This document shows positions 1-7,748 of a DNA stretch of 64,000 nt, one piece after another. This stretch comes from an uncultured bacterium (GTDB lineage: Bacteria; Bacillota; Clostridia; Lachnospirales; Lachnospiraceae). The stretch covers positions 20,067-84,066 of the forward strand of contig CANSYK010000008.1 in the NCBI GenBank assembly GCA_947651225.1, in the 5' to 3' direction. The notes under the pieces were generated by a model. The model saw nothing but the letters and a program-made list of their open reading frames with translations. It had not been told where the DNA came from and searched no databases. The position numbers and the translations under genes are program-made. The first letter of the stretch is position 1, and every line of letters begins with the position of its first letter.

Positions 1-32
1 TTACTGTCTGTCACAACACTGATTTTGTTCAT
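1..32 (-). CDS. DegV family protein, N-terminal fragment (runs off the left edge)
   Basis: Only the start is in the window. On the minus strand an ATG at 32-30 follows GAGGTGATT and opens a frame reading MNKISVVTDS up to the edge. DegV fatty-acid-binding proteins, which in Firmicutes present acyl chains to the FakA kinase, usually begin with a lysine/isoleucine stretch followed by VTDS, so the match is suggestive. Only about ten residues are visible, so the assignment is tentative. The promoter at 185-213 points at it. Confidence 0.5.
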   Translation of the reverse strand, partial: MNKISVVTDS

Positions 33-133
33 AATCACCTCATGGGAACTGTCTGCAAATTGTTTGTTCTTTTAAGGAACTGCCAGTCATTAGCCTGAAC
101 AACCCGCCCAGCTAATTCATTGACCATCCCTAA

Positions 134-152
134 GTAAGGAACAGTTCCTTAC
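134..152. promoter_or_regulatory. Perfect palindrome in the DegV leader
   Basis: Two 9-bp arms, GTAAGGAAC and GTTCCTTAC, flank a single A. It lies about 25-45 bases downstream of the predicted minus-strand start point, so it could be an operator or an RNA hairpin in the leader. A similar AAGGAACTG string recurs at about 74-82. Confidence 0.4.
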
Positions 153-184
153 CTGTTTCATATTTTTTACACTTCAATTTCTCT

Positions 185-213
185 ATTATATATGAATTTT
201 TTGTGAAACACAA
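185..213 (-). promoter_or_regulatory. Sigma-A-type promoter for the DegV gene
   Basis: On the minus strand TTGTGT (213-208), a 17-bp spacer and a perfect TATAAT (190-185). The -35 is weak, the -10 ideal. It drives leftward into the DegV start with a leader of about 145 bases. Confidence 0.5.
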
Positions 214-218
214 CCATA

Positions 219-250
219 GTTTACTATTCACAACCGTCCTAAACATCATG
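219..250. repeat. Relic end of the dispersed MITE-like element
   Basis: The string reading GTTTACTATTCACAACCGTCC then TAAACATCATGC matches the left terminus of the element seen in full at 45831-46025 (GTTACTATTCACGG, then TAAACATCATGC). The stop codon of the neighbouring ATPase gene (248-246) lies inside this relic. Confidence 0.5.
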
Positions 251-1952
251 CATCGTTTCCCAAAAATTTTCCAATTAACACTTTCTTTCCCTCAAATGCA
301 AAACCATACATTCTGATATGTTCCACAGAAATCCCTTCTGCCTCAAGGGAAGCTGCATACTTCTTTTCTTTCATCTGCAATAGTGCCGCATCCACGGTAT
401 CCTTTAATGTTTCTTCATCCTCTGGATCATGTACTTTAAACTCCATAACCATTGCATCATCTGCACTATTTTTTGGCTTGAGCATCACATCATAACGCCC
501 AAACCCACTCTCCCGGTTTGAGGTAATTACATACCGGCCGGAAAGTTCCACCATAAGCCCAAGCACAAAGCCATGATAAAACCGTTCTGGCTCTGTGCTT
601 TCCGATGGCTTATTGCCAGCATCAAAATTGCTGAACGTGGCAAGGGCTACTTTATTCATATAGTGGTTCATTGCCTTTGTGTCATCAAGCAGCAGCGCTT
701 TGATAAAGTCATTGTATGCTGGCGAATACCTCTTAAACCAGCCCTCAATCATACTCCGGAACATCAGCCTGACTTCCTTGTTTGTAAGCTTTAAGCTATA
801 CTCCCCAACTCCCTCTTCTAACGTGTATTTTTCCACCTTTAAATACCCACTGGCAAGCAGAAGGCTCCAGATGGCATATTCATTGTGGTCAAGCTGGTTA
901 AAGACAATCTGCTCATCAATCCTTGTATGGAGAACCCCTCCGTTTAGCAAATCCTCCATTGTAATCTTTACCTCCCTGCTGCCCTCCCGTATCAGGTTCC
1001 CTACAAGGCTGTTACTGCTGGTGTTTGCCCAATACGTTGAAAATTTTCTTTCATCCAGAAAATTAATGATTGACCACGGATTGTAAATATCCGTCCTGTT
1101 CCCAAAAGTAAATCCATCATACCAATCCCTGACACTTTCCTCCATATCTGCCATCCCAAATTCATGCAGGGCTGCCGATACCTCCTCCTGGGTAAACCCA
1201 AAAGAGTCTGCGTATTTATTGGAAGTTGTTGTTACCACAACAAGATTGTTCAAATCAGAAAAAATACTTTCTTTGCTAACCCTTGTAATCCCTGTCATAA
1301 TCGCCCTGTCAAGATATGGGTTTGTCTTAAATGTGGAATTAAACAGATTCCTCATAAATGAAACAATTTCCTCCCAGTACCCATTTACATAGGCTTCCTG
1401 CATTGGCGTATCATATTCATCCAGTAAAATAATAACCTTTTTTCCATAATGCCGCATCAACAGTTTTGAAAGCATATTTAATGACATTGCTGCAATATTG
1501 TCACCCATCTTCCATGATACCTCATTAAAAAGCTCCTTCTCCTTGTTATCCATCAAATTCTCTATATCTGACAGAAATTTATACTTATTGTACTGTTCAT
1601 AAATCAAACGGCACATCATTTTGCGCATTTCTGAAAACTCTCTAGTTCCCTTCACACCTGCAAAGCTAAAGCTGATGACTGGATATTTTCCCTGCAGGCT
1701 GCGGTACTGCTCTTCTTTCCAGATCCCCATATTCTCAAACAAATCGCCCCGACCAGCATAATCAACGGAAAAAAACTGCTCCACCATACTCATATTCAGC
1801 GTCTTCCCAAACCGCCTTGGACGGGTAATCAGCGTCACTTCATCCTCATTTTCCCACCATTCTTTAATGAATAATGTTTTATCTACATAAAAATTATGGT
1901 TCCCCACTATTTTTTCATAATTCTGTTTTCCGATTCCGACCGTCCTTGCCAT
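246..1952 (-). CDS. AAA-ATPase-like / PD-(D/E)XK nuclease family protein, copy 1
   Basis: 568 residues. The N-terminus carries the family's opening motif MARTVGIGKQNYEKI and FYVDKT, then a Walker A-like RPRRFGKTLN near residue 45 and a Walker B, VIILLDEYDTPM, near 175. The C-terminus holds a PD-(D/E)XK-type core, GRYDVMLKPK...MVMEFKV. This is the AAA-ATPase_like plus DUF1703 arrangement common in gut anaerobes; its role is unsettled, with defence or mobile-element functions proposed. The start is supported by an upstream purine-rich site. Its last eight residues (KFLGNDA after VLIG) are absent from the tandem paralogue and run into a MITE relic, so the tail may be acquired. Copy 2 lies 29 bp upstream. 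Confidence 0.85.
   Translation of the reverse strand: MARTVGIGKQNYEKIVGNHNFYVDKTLFIKEWWENEDEVTLITRPRRFGKTLNMSMVEQFFSVDYAGRGDLFENMGIWKEEQYRSLQGKYPVISFSFAGVKGTREFSEMRKMMCRLIYEQYNKYKFLSDIENLMDNKEKELFNEVSWKMGDNIAAMSLNMLSKLLMRHYGKKVIILLDEYDTPMQEAYVNGYWEEIVSFMRNLFNSTFKTNPYLDRAIMTGITRVSKESIFSDLNNLVVVTTTSNKYADSFGFTQEEVSAALHEFGMADMEESVRDWYDGFTFGNRTDIYNPWSIINFLDERKFSTYWANTSSNSLVGNLIREGSREVKITMEDLLNGGVLHTRIDEQIVFNQLDHNEYAIWSLLLASGYLKVEKYTLEEGVGEYSLKLTNKEVRLMFRSMIEGWFKRYSPAYNDFIKALLLDDTKAMNHYMNKVALATFSNFDAGNKPSESTEPERFYHGFVLGLMVELSGRYVITSNRESGFGRYDVMLKPKNSADDAMVMEFKVHDPEDEETLKDTVDAALLQMKEKKYAASLEAEGISVEHIRMYGFAFEGKKVLIGKFLGNDA
370..674. repeat. 305-bp block identical to 2085-2389
   Basis: Read base by base against 2085-2389 (offset 1715) I see no mismatch, whereas flanking parts of the two genes differ at many positions. 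It encodes the nuclease domain of copy 1. Confidence 0.85.
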
Positions 1953-1981
1953 AACATTGCCCCCTTACTCTGTTTTACCAG

Positions 1982-3667
1982 CTATCCGATTAGCACTTTT
2001 TTCCCCTCAAATGCAAACCCGTACATTCTGATATGTCCCACAGGAATCCCTTCTGCCTCAAGGGAAGCTGCATACTTCTTTTCCTTCATCTGCAATAGTG
2101 CCGCATCCACGGTATCCTTTAATGTTTCTTCATCCTCTGGATCATGTACTTTAAACTCCATAACCATTGCATCATCTGCACTATTTTTTGGCTTGAGCAT
2201 CACATCATAACGCCCAAACCCACTCTCCCGGTTTGAGGTAATTACATACCGGCCGGAAAGTTCCACCATAAGCCCAAGCACAAAGCCATGATAAAACCGT
2301 TCTGGCTCTGTGCTTTCCGATGGCTTATTGCCAGCATCAAAATTGCTGAACGTGGCAAGGGCTACTTTATTCATATAGTGGTTCATTGCTTTTTTGTCAT
2401 CAAGCAGCAATGCCTTGATAAAATCATTGTACGCTGGAACATAATCCTTAAACCAGCCCTCAATCATATTCTCAAACATTATTTTTGTTTCCTTGTTTGT
2501 AAGCTTTAAATCATATTCCTTTTTTCCTGTTTCCCCATCAATCGTGTAACCTTCCACCTTTAAATACCCGCAAGCAAGCAGAAGACTCCAGATGGCATAT
2601 TCATTATATTCAAGCTGGCTAAATGCAATCTGCTCATCAATTTTTGTATGAAATGATTCCCCATTTAGCAGGCTTTCCATAATCAGCTTTATCCCTCTGC
2701 TGCCCTCCTGTATCAATTTTCCTACAAGACCATTACTGCTGGTATTCGCCCAGTAAGTATCCAACTTTTTTTCATCCAAAAAATTGATAATAGACCACGG
2801 ATTGTAAATATCTTTCATTTTTCCAAAAGTAAATCCATCATACCAGTCTTTCACACCATATTCCATATCAGATAAACCATATTCTGATAGTGCCTCCAAC
2901 ACCTCTTCCTGTGTAAAACCAAATGCATCTGCATACTTGTTAGAAGTTGTTGTCACCACGGCTAAATTATTTAAATCAGAGAAAATAGACTCTTTACTAA
3001 CTCTTGTAATTCCTGTCATAATTGCCTTACCCAAACATGGATTTGTTTTAAAAGTACAATTAAACAAATTTCTGATAAAGTACACAATCTCATCCCAGTA
3101 TCCATTCAGATATGCCTCCTGCATTGGGGTATCATATTCATCTAACAGGATAATAACATCTTTCTTATAATAGCGCTGCATATAATCGCACAATCTTTGC
3201 AGGGATACCACAGCATCCATTTGGGTCATATCATTTGAAGCCTTTTCAAAATAGCGGATTTCCCCTTCCGTCAAAAGACCACTGTCTTTCAAAAACATTT
3301 TTTTATTATACAAATCAGAAAGAATCTGGCACATCCGTATTACTGCCCCTTCAAACGTATTTTCCTTCATATTTGCAAAACTGAGACTGATAACTGGATA
3401 TTTTCCCTGCATTTCCCGATATTTTTCCTCTTTCCAGATATTCATGTTCTCAAATAAATCACTGCGGCCTGCATAATCAATGGAAAAGAAACGCTCTACC
3501 ATACTTATATTCAATGTTTTGCCAAACCGCCTTGGACGGACAATCAGTGTTACTTCATCATCATTTTCCCACCACTCTTTGATAAAATTTGTCTTATCGA
3601 CATAAAAATTGTTATTCTTCACAATCCTTTCGTAATTCTGTTTTCCAATACCAACTGTCCTTGCCAT
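1982..3667 (-). CDS. AAA-ATPase-like / PD-(D/E)XK nuclease family protein, copy 2
   Basis: 561 residues, same architecture as the downstream copy: MARTVGIGKQNYERI, FYVDKT, Walker A RPRRFGKTLN, Walker B VIILLDEYDTPM, then the nuclease core GRYDVMLKPK and MVMEFKV. ATG follows AGGAGG at good spacing. The N-terminal 60 residues and the nuclease end are very close to copy 1, but residues of about 100-170, between Walker A and Walker B, are largely unrelated. This pattern suggests recombination between paralogues with a variable middle. The pair reads as an operon or tandem duplication. Function remains unassigned. Confidence 0.85.
   Translation of the reverse strand: MARTVGIGKQNYERIVKNNNFYVDKTNFIKEWWENDDEVTLIVRPRRFGKTLNISMVERFFSIDYAGRSDLFENMNIWKEEKYREMQGKYPVISLSFANMKENTFEGAVIRMCQILSDLYNKKMFLKDSGLLTEGEIRYFEKASNDMTQMDAVVSLQRLCDYMQRYYKKDVIILLDEYDTPMQEAYLNGYWDEIVYFIRNLFNCTFKTNPCLGKAIMTGITRVSKESIFSDLNNLAVVTTTSNKYADAFGFTQEEVLEALSEYGLSDMEYGVKDWYDGFTFGKMKDIYNPWSIINFLDEKKLDTYWANTSSNGLVGKLIQEGSRGIKLIMESLLNGESFHTKIDEQIAFSQLEYNEYAIWSLLLACGYLKVEGYTIDGETGKKEYDLKLTNKETKIMFENMIEGWFKDYVPAYNDFIKALLLDDKKAMNHYMNKVALATFSNFDAGNKPSESTEPERFYHGFVLGLMVELSGRYVITSNRESGFGRYDVMLKPKNSADDAMVMEFKVHDPEDEETLKDTVDAALLQMKEKKYAASLEAEGIPVGHIRMYGFAFEGKKVLIG
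2085..2389. repeat. 305-bp block identical to 370-674
   Basis: Direct repeat of the nuclease-domain coding block in the two tandem paralogues; see the partner at 370-674. Confidence 0.85.
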
Positions 3668-3705
3668 ACGATCCTCCTGATTCTGATTTTATCTTATACT
3701 AACAC

Positions 3706-3732
3706 AAAAGGTGTCCAAAATGAACACCTTTT
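3706..3732. promoter_or_regulatory. Inverted repeat upstream of the ATPase pair
   Basis: AAAAGGTGT (3706-3714) and ACACCTTTT (3724-3732) form 9-bp perfect arms about 40-65 bases before the copy 2 start. It may be an operator, or a terminator of upstream transcription, since T-rich sequence follows on the minus strand. Confidence 0.4.
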
Positions 3733-3783
3733 CATGAACTTATCTATCCAATTCCTTTCAAAGGCAAAAGTAGCATTAAACAA

Positions 3784-3805
3784 GCATATCCTTTACGGGA
3801 TATGC
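3784..3805 (-). terminator. Probable terminator of the DUF4179 gene
   Basis: GCATATCC (3784-3791) pairs with GGATATGC (3798-3805); on the minus strand the hairpin is followed by TTGTTTAAT. It sits about 90 bases past the stop of the anti-sigma-like gene. Confidence 0.5.
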
Positions 3806-3894
3806 CTGCTTAAGAACAGTTAACAAATTTATTGTTCATTCCTTATCCAAAACCCAAACTACTCATTGCCTCTTATCATACGATACCCCTCTAC

Positions 3895-4962
3895 TTATGG
3901 CGCAGATTGTTGCACCAGGTCATAGCATACACCACCTATCTCCACTCCAGCCAGTTCCTCTGGATGAATTGTTGCACGTTTTCCCCAATAACTGTCCTCT
4001 CCTTCATAAAAACATCCAGCTGCAACAGTCAAGTCATATCCAGGAACATTTAATGCCGGAGAAAATCCTGATATACCTTCCTGTTTTATTTTTGAACCAT
4101 CTTTCATTATAAAGGAAACAGTAGCGCCATCGGAGTCCGGACTTGCAAGAAAATCTTCTTCCAAACGTGTCCCCCTGCCAAATTTGTCATTTATTCTAGA
4201 ATAAACCCCCTGATTTTTTCCAAAAATTCCATAAGATAACTTTGACACAAGGAGATATTCCGGCTTATAAAATTTGCTAGGCGAACCCTCTCCTTTCAAC
4301 TGGTAGGCAAAAGTATCCATGTTACTGCTTAGTTTTATTTTTCCCTCTCCTTTTTTCTCACACATTGGATAAGACAATATCCGCTCGATTTCATTCATGT
4401 TGAAATTGCCGCTGTAATCCACACACTCAAAAGTAAAATACCTTGCCTGCTCTGTTGCCATATCCTTATACTCTTCTAAGCCTGCAGAATAACCCACTGT
4501 CTTTCCGATAATGTCTCCCTCATACAAAAACTGTATCGCATCTATGCCCAATTTTTCCTTAAACAGCCATTGTTTTCCTGTCTCATCCAACGCCTGATAG
4601 CAAATATCCAAATAAGCGCAGGCTCCATCCGACAGCATTTTCGTCACCTGCATTTTTACATGGCCATCGCTGTCCTCATACACATTCTTTACAACATCCT
4701 CTTTCACATTTGCCGGCCTGTCAAAAAACTGATTCAAAAAACCTTTTACGTTATCCGCAAGCCCTGTCTGTGGAATACACAGGACACAGACAAGAATTGC
4801 CGCAGCAATACCTCCTGCCAGTTTTACTGCATGCCGCTGACTCCATCTGCCATGTTTTTTTTCAGCTCTTTTTTCAATAATATCCCAGATTTCATCCTGT
4901 TTTTCCCTTCCAGGTAAAATCTGTTCCTGCATTTTCTGATAATCCTGTCTCATATTCACCAC
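3895..4962 (-). CDS. DUF4179-type anti-sigma-like membrane protein
   Basis: 355 residues. A cytoplasmic, charged N-terminus of about 55 residues is followed by one membrane segment (LAGGIAAAILVCVLCI) and a large extracellular domain that begins DNVKGFLNQFFDRPANV. This layout matches DUF4179 proteins, which sit next to ECF sigma factors and are presumed to act as anti-sigma factors or sensors; that role is inference from position. Its start overlaps the end of the sigma gene (stop at 4956), so the two were translationally coupled. Because the sigma gene is damaged, this protein may now be an orphan. Confidence 0.7.
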   Translation of the reverse strand: MVNMRQDYQKMQEQILPGREKQDEIWDIIEKRAEKKHGRWSQRHAVKLAGGIAAAILVCVLCIPQTGLADNVKGFLNQFFDRPANVKEDVVKNVYEDSDGHVKMQVTKMLSDGACAYLDICYQALDETGKQWLFKEKLGIDAIQFLYEGDIIGKTVGYSAGLEEYKDMATEQARYFTFECVDYSGNFNMNEIERILSYPMCEKKGEGKIKLSSNMDTFAYQLKGEGSPSKFYKPEYLLVSKLSYGIFGKNQGVYSRINDKFGRGTRLEEDFLASPDSDGATVSFIMKDGSKIKQEGISGFSPALNVPGYDLTVAAGCFYEGEDSYWGKRATIHPEELAGVEIGGVCYDLVQQSAP

Positions 4963-5386
4963 ACCTTTCTTATTTCACCACTTCCTGCATTTTCCTCTTC
5001 CTCAAGCTCCAGCCGCAGTATATTCCGAGCCTTTGCAAGACGGCTCCGCACAGTAGATGCATTTGTATGAAGCAGCTTTGCAATTTCTGCACTCTGATAC
5101 CCCTCAAAGTAATACAGATACACCGGCAGCCGATATTTCTCCTCCAGCTTTTTCTCAACTGGCTCTTGCAGCAATTAGATGCTGTAACAATCAGCCATGC
5201 CTTTGTTTTCTCATCGCCTTCATAAGTAAAATGCCCCTGCAACAGCCTAAGAAACGTCTCCTGCACCATATCACAGGCATCGGCCTCGTTTTTCATATAA
5301 AGAAAACAAACACTGTATATTGCCGCAAAATGCTTGCGATACAAATTTTCCGCTTCCCTGGTCTGCACTTTTTCACTCCCTCTCAT
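4956..5386 (-). pseudogene. ECF-type RNA polymerase sigma factor, broken by a deletion/frameshift
   Basis: Region 2 is read from 5386 (EAENLYRKHFAAIYSVCFLY, then ACDMVQETFLRLLQG and KAWLIVTASNCCKSQLRK). Region 4 is read in another frame from about 5174 to 4956 (EEKYRLPVYLYYFEGYQSAE, then IAKLLHTNASTVRSRLAKAR). The same bases near 5140-5175 encode both the end of region 2 (KSWRRN) and the start of region 4 (KLEEKYR), so the usual 30-40 residue linker is missing and the frame is shifted. This looks like a deletion between short similar sequences. A TTG could restart region 4 alone. A sequencing error cannot explain the missing linker. Confidence 0.75.
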
Positions 5387-5463
5387 ATAGATTTATAAGC
5401 GCTTATATAAATAAAACGCTTGAACAGTAGAAATTGTCCACAGAATAATAAATATTTAGAATA

Positions 5464-5507
5464 TTTTAGAGCGTATCTGAAAATTTATTCTCAAACACGC
5501 TCTAAAA
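5464..5507. repeat. GAGCGTGTTTGA-type hairpin after the flavodoxin gene
   Basis: TTTTAGAGCGT (5464-5474) and ACGCTCTAAAA (5497-5507) are perfect 11-bp arms around TATCTGAAAA...CTCAAAC. It belongs to the same short palindrome family as 8628-8670 and the second stem of the MITE at 60209-60400. It could also act as a bidirectional terminator. Confidence 0.6.
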
Positions 5508-5541
5508 ATCTGTAAACTATAACCTGTCCATCTTGACTTCT

Positions 5542-6036
5542 CTATTTCTGTACATGTTCTAATACCGAACAAAACCCTTCTATCTTCGCATCCGTTTCCG
5601 GTTTTATCTTTTCCTTGGGATCAATCAGGGCAAGCTCTGCCTCAAATGTATCAACGCCAATATATCTTTTCATTTTATCCATCGCCTTATCCGCACCACC
5701 TCCGCTAAAGCATACAAAGGCAGCAATCTTCTTTTTCTGAATATGTTTATTCTCCTGAATAAACGTTCTTATTGGCGGTGCAAAACTACTCGCCCAAACT
5801 GGCGTTCCAATTATAATTGTATCATATTGTCCGGCATTAAATTCATAAGGCAATAATTTCGGCTTTTCTCTCATAACCGCACTTTTTCCGCCCCAGATAA
5901 ATTTCTTTGCTCCCCGATCAGGATATGCCTTTACCGGCTCAATTCTAATCATATCCGCTCCTAACTTTTCTGCTATTTTCCCTGCAATAAATTTTGTATT
6001 TCCTGACATTGAATAATATATAATTGCTGTTTTCAC
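5542..6036 (-). CDS. Flavodoxin-like protein
   Basis: 164 residues. The FMN phosphate loop is visible at the N-terminus (IIYYSMSGNTKFIAGKIAEK) and the later flavodoxin motifs TPVWASSFAPPIRTF and FVCFSGGGADKAMDKM follow. It would carry electrons as an FMN protein in the cytosol. It starts at GTG 6036, whose sequence GTGA overlaps the PadR stop, so its translation is coupled to PadR. Its operon partner is a 4Fe-4S membrane protein, which suggests a small redox module; the partner substrate is unknown. Confidence 0.85.
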   Translation of the reverse strand: MKTAIIYYSMSGNTKFIAGKIAEKLGADMIRIEPVKAYPDRGAKKFIWGGKSAVMREKPKLLPYEFNAGQYDTIIIGTPVWASSFAPPIRTFIQENKHIQKKKIAAFVCFSGGGADKAMDKMKRYIGVDTFEAELALIDPKEKIKPETDAKIEGFCSVLEHVQK

Positions 6037-6581
6037 TTATTTTTCCACTCCTCAATTAATATTTTTGCTTCCTTACACCATTCCAGATAAGATTCATAGG
6101 TCTTAATCCCAAACTGAACGGTCAAATAATAATGTTTATGTGTATCATCTCCTAAATAATGGAACAAATTCTCTGCAAACATATTTAAAATATGTAATTC
6201 TCCCCTGCACTTTTCCTCAAATCTTTCGATATGTTCTTTGGTGCCGTTAAACCCTATTTCCTTTCCAAAAAAGAGCTTTAATAACGTTTCATAACGAAGC
6301 TCATCTTTTTTTGCTGGTTCTTTCAGCCACTCTTTCAAAATTATCTTTCCATGATCAGTAATAGAATATAAAATTTTTTCCCGTCCATTAGAACTAGCGT
6401 TTTCCTTTGTAACCTTCCCTTCCCGTTCAAGCTGGTTTAACGTTGGATAAATGCTTCCATAGCTGCCGCCCCAGAAAAACCGAAGCGATGTGTCAAGCCT
6501 TTTTTTCATTTCATAGCCCGTCATAGGTTCATGGCTGAGCAGTCCTAACAAGACAAAATCCATCTTCTTTGTATTTGCCAT
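6033..6581 (-). CDS. PadR-family transcriptional regulator (long, Vir_act_alpha_C type)
   Basis: 182 residues. The N-terminal winged helix shows LLGLLSHEPMTGYEMKKRLD, then GSIYPTLNQLEREGKV. The C-terminal half is a helical dimerisation domain (HYYLTVQFGIKTYESYLEWC). PadR proteins repress by binding paired ATAT/ATGT-type half-sites. Two such palindromes stand in front of this operon at 7399-7442, which points to autoregulation. ATG is preceded by AAGGAGTGAATAG. Confidence 0.85.
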   Translation of the reverse strand: MANTKKMDFVLLGLLSHEPMTGYEMKKRLDTSLRFFWGGSYGSIYPTLNQLEREGKVTKENASSNGREKILYSITDHGKIILKEWLKEPAKKDELRYETLLKLFFGKEIGFNGTKEHIERFEEKCRGELHILNMFAENLFHYLGDDTHKHYYLTVQFGIKTYESYLEWCKEAKILIEEWKNK

Positions 6582-6649
6582 TTTCTCTATTCACTCCTTT
6601 CAGAGCGTGTTTGAAAAAATAATATTTCCACACCACACAAAAAATTTCT

Positions 6650-7386
6650 TCACAATTTCCTAAATCCATAAGATAATACTTTCTTTGGACAATGATCGAT
6701 ACAGGAACCACATTGAATACACTCTGCCCCAAAGTCATGATTATCCTTTACTAATTCTGCCACATCCAATCCCATAGGACAGTTTTGATTGCATTTTTTA
6801 CAGGAAACACATTTCTCCCTCTCCGAAGCAATATGAAGTCCCGGCAAGTGCAAAAAATATCTGATTTTCCTGCCAAGTACCATAAAAGGCGCCATCCAGC
6901 AAAAATAATGGCAAAAAGTCCTTTTTCCAAAAAGAACCGCCGGAATCATTACCAAAAAGATTACCCCATAGTAAAATAGTAAATAACATAATCAGAAATC
7001 TCAGCAATGGAAATTCCATGAGCCGTCATGTAGAAAAAATCTATGGTAATTTCTTCCTTTCTAAATATAAAACATATAATGATTGCAGCAATCCATGCAA
7101 CCCAAATAACATATTTTATGTAATTTTTCCATCCCTGCTTTGGTACATTTTCATTTGCAGCAAACAGACATTCCTGCATACCGCCCATCGGGCAGAACCA
7201 GCCACAGAATATTCTTCCAAAAAAGACAGAACCAACTAACATACAGACAAACACAATAAAGCTGCCGGAAATAATACCTTCAAGCGCTCCCCGTATAATC
7301 AAATAAGGAGACATATACCATATTGTAATTGGAAATAACATCAGCGAAATAATCAATAATAATTTCCTCACATTCTGTCGTTTCAT
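6650..7386 (-). pseudogene. NapH/YccM-like 4Fe-4S membrane protein with a one-base frameshift
   Basis: Start ATG 7386 (MKRQNVRK) follows GGAGGG. The first frame, to 6961, gives membrane helices and FFGRIFCGWFCPMGGMQE; it then stops at TMG. Continuing in the next frame gives VIFLVMIPAVLFGKRTFCHY, a second FCxxxCW motif, and two ferredoxin clusters (CVSCKKCNQNCP and CIQCGSCIDHCP). Joined, the product would be about 245 residues and complete for the family. The break is in a run of four G (plus-strand CCCC at 6964-6967) where five would restore the frame. It may be a true mutation, a slippage site or a sequencing error. Confidence 0.8.
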
Positions 7387-7398
7387 TATCGTCCCTCC

Positions 7399-7442
7399 AT
7401 ATATCAATCTGATATATATAATAATATATCAAAATGATATAT
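7399..7442. promoter_or_regulatory. Tandem PadR-type operator
   Basis: Two copies of ATATATCA-N3-TGATATAT: 7399-7417 (spacer ATC) and 7424-7442 (spacer AAA), centres 25 bp apart, all four arms perfect. They abut the ribosome site of the 4Fe-4S gene, the first gene of an operon that includes a PadR regulator. Confidence 0.7.
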
Positions 7443-7483
7443 ATGTCAAGATAAATCATACCATCTTACTTACACCTCTTCAT

Positions 7484-7707
7484 GCTACTATTCACGGCTA
7501 TCCTAAACATCATACGAAAAACCATCCAGCTATGCCGTCTGGTGCTACAAAAACAGCAGCTTTTAGAATTTTTCACTTTTTACTTGCACCAAAAAGAATA
7601 ACATAGTATGATATTGCCACAAGCTTTAGAGTGTGTTTGAAAATTGTTTTTTAGTAAGATGTACATGCAGATTGTAAGGAAGGATAGTACTAAGAATGAA
7701 TAGTAAC
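7484..7707. mobile_element. MITE-like element copy, degenerate
   Basis: The left end CTACTATTCACGGC is followed by TATCCTAAACATCAT, a GAAAAACCATCCAGC string and the GCCGTCTGG core, as in the copies at 29091, 45831 and 60209. The distal half is divergent but ends with GAATGAATAGTAAC (7694-7707), near the right terminus of the family. A GTGTGTTTGAAAA string at 7630 and TTCAAACACGCTCC at 7717-7730 are further family pieces. It fills most of 7443-7748. Confidence 0.6.
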
Positions 7708-7748
7708 AAGGAATATTCAAACACGCTCCAGGAAAGGAACCGCATTTT

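Noticed and set aside
573..1361. Several plus-strand frames opposite the first ATPase gene
   Set aside because: They are mirror frames of a well-supported gene and have no ribosome sites; the same frames recur opposite the paralogue only because the DNA is duplicated.
6798..7019. Minus-strand frame of 73 residues in the 4Fe-4S membrane gene
   Set aside because: It is the third frame across the frameshift; its translation has no ferredoxin or membrane family motifs, whereas the other two frames join into one known protein.
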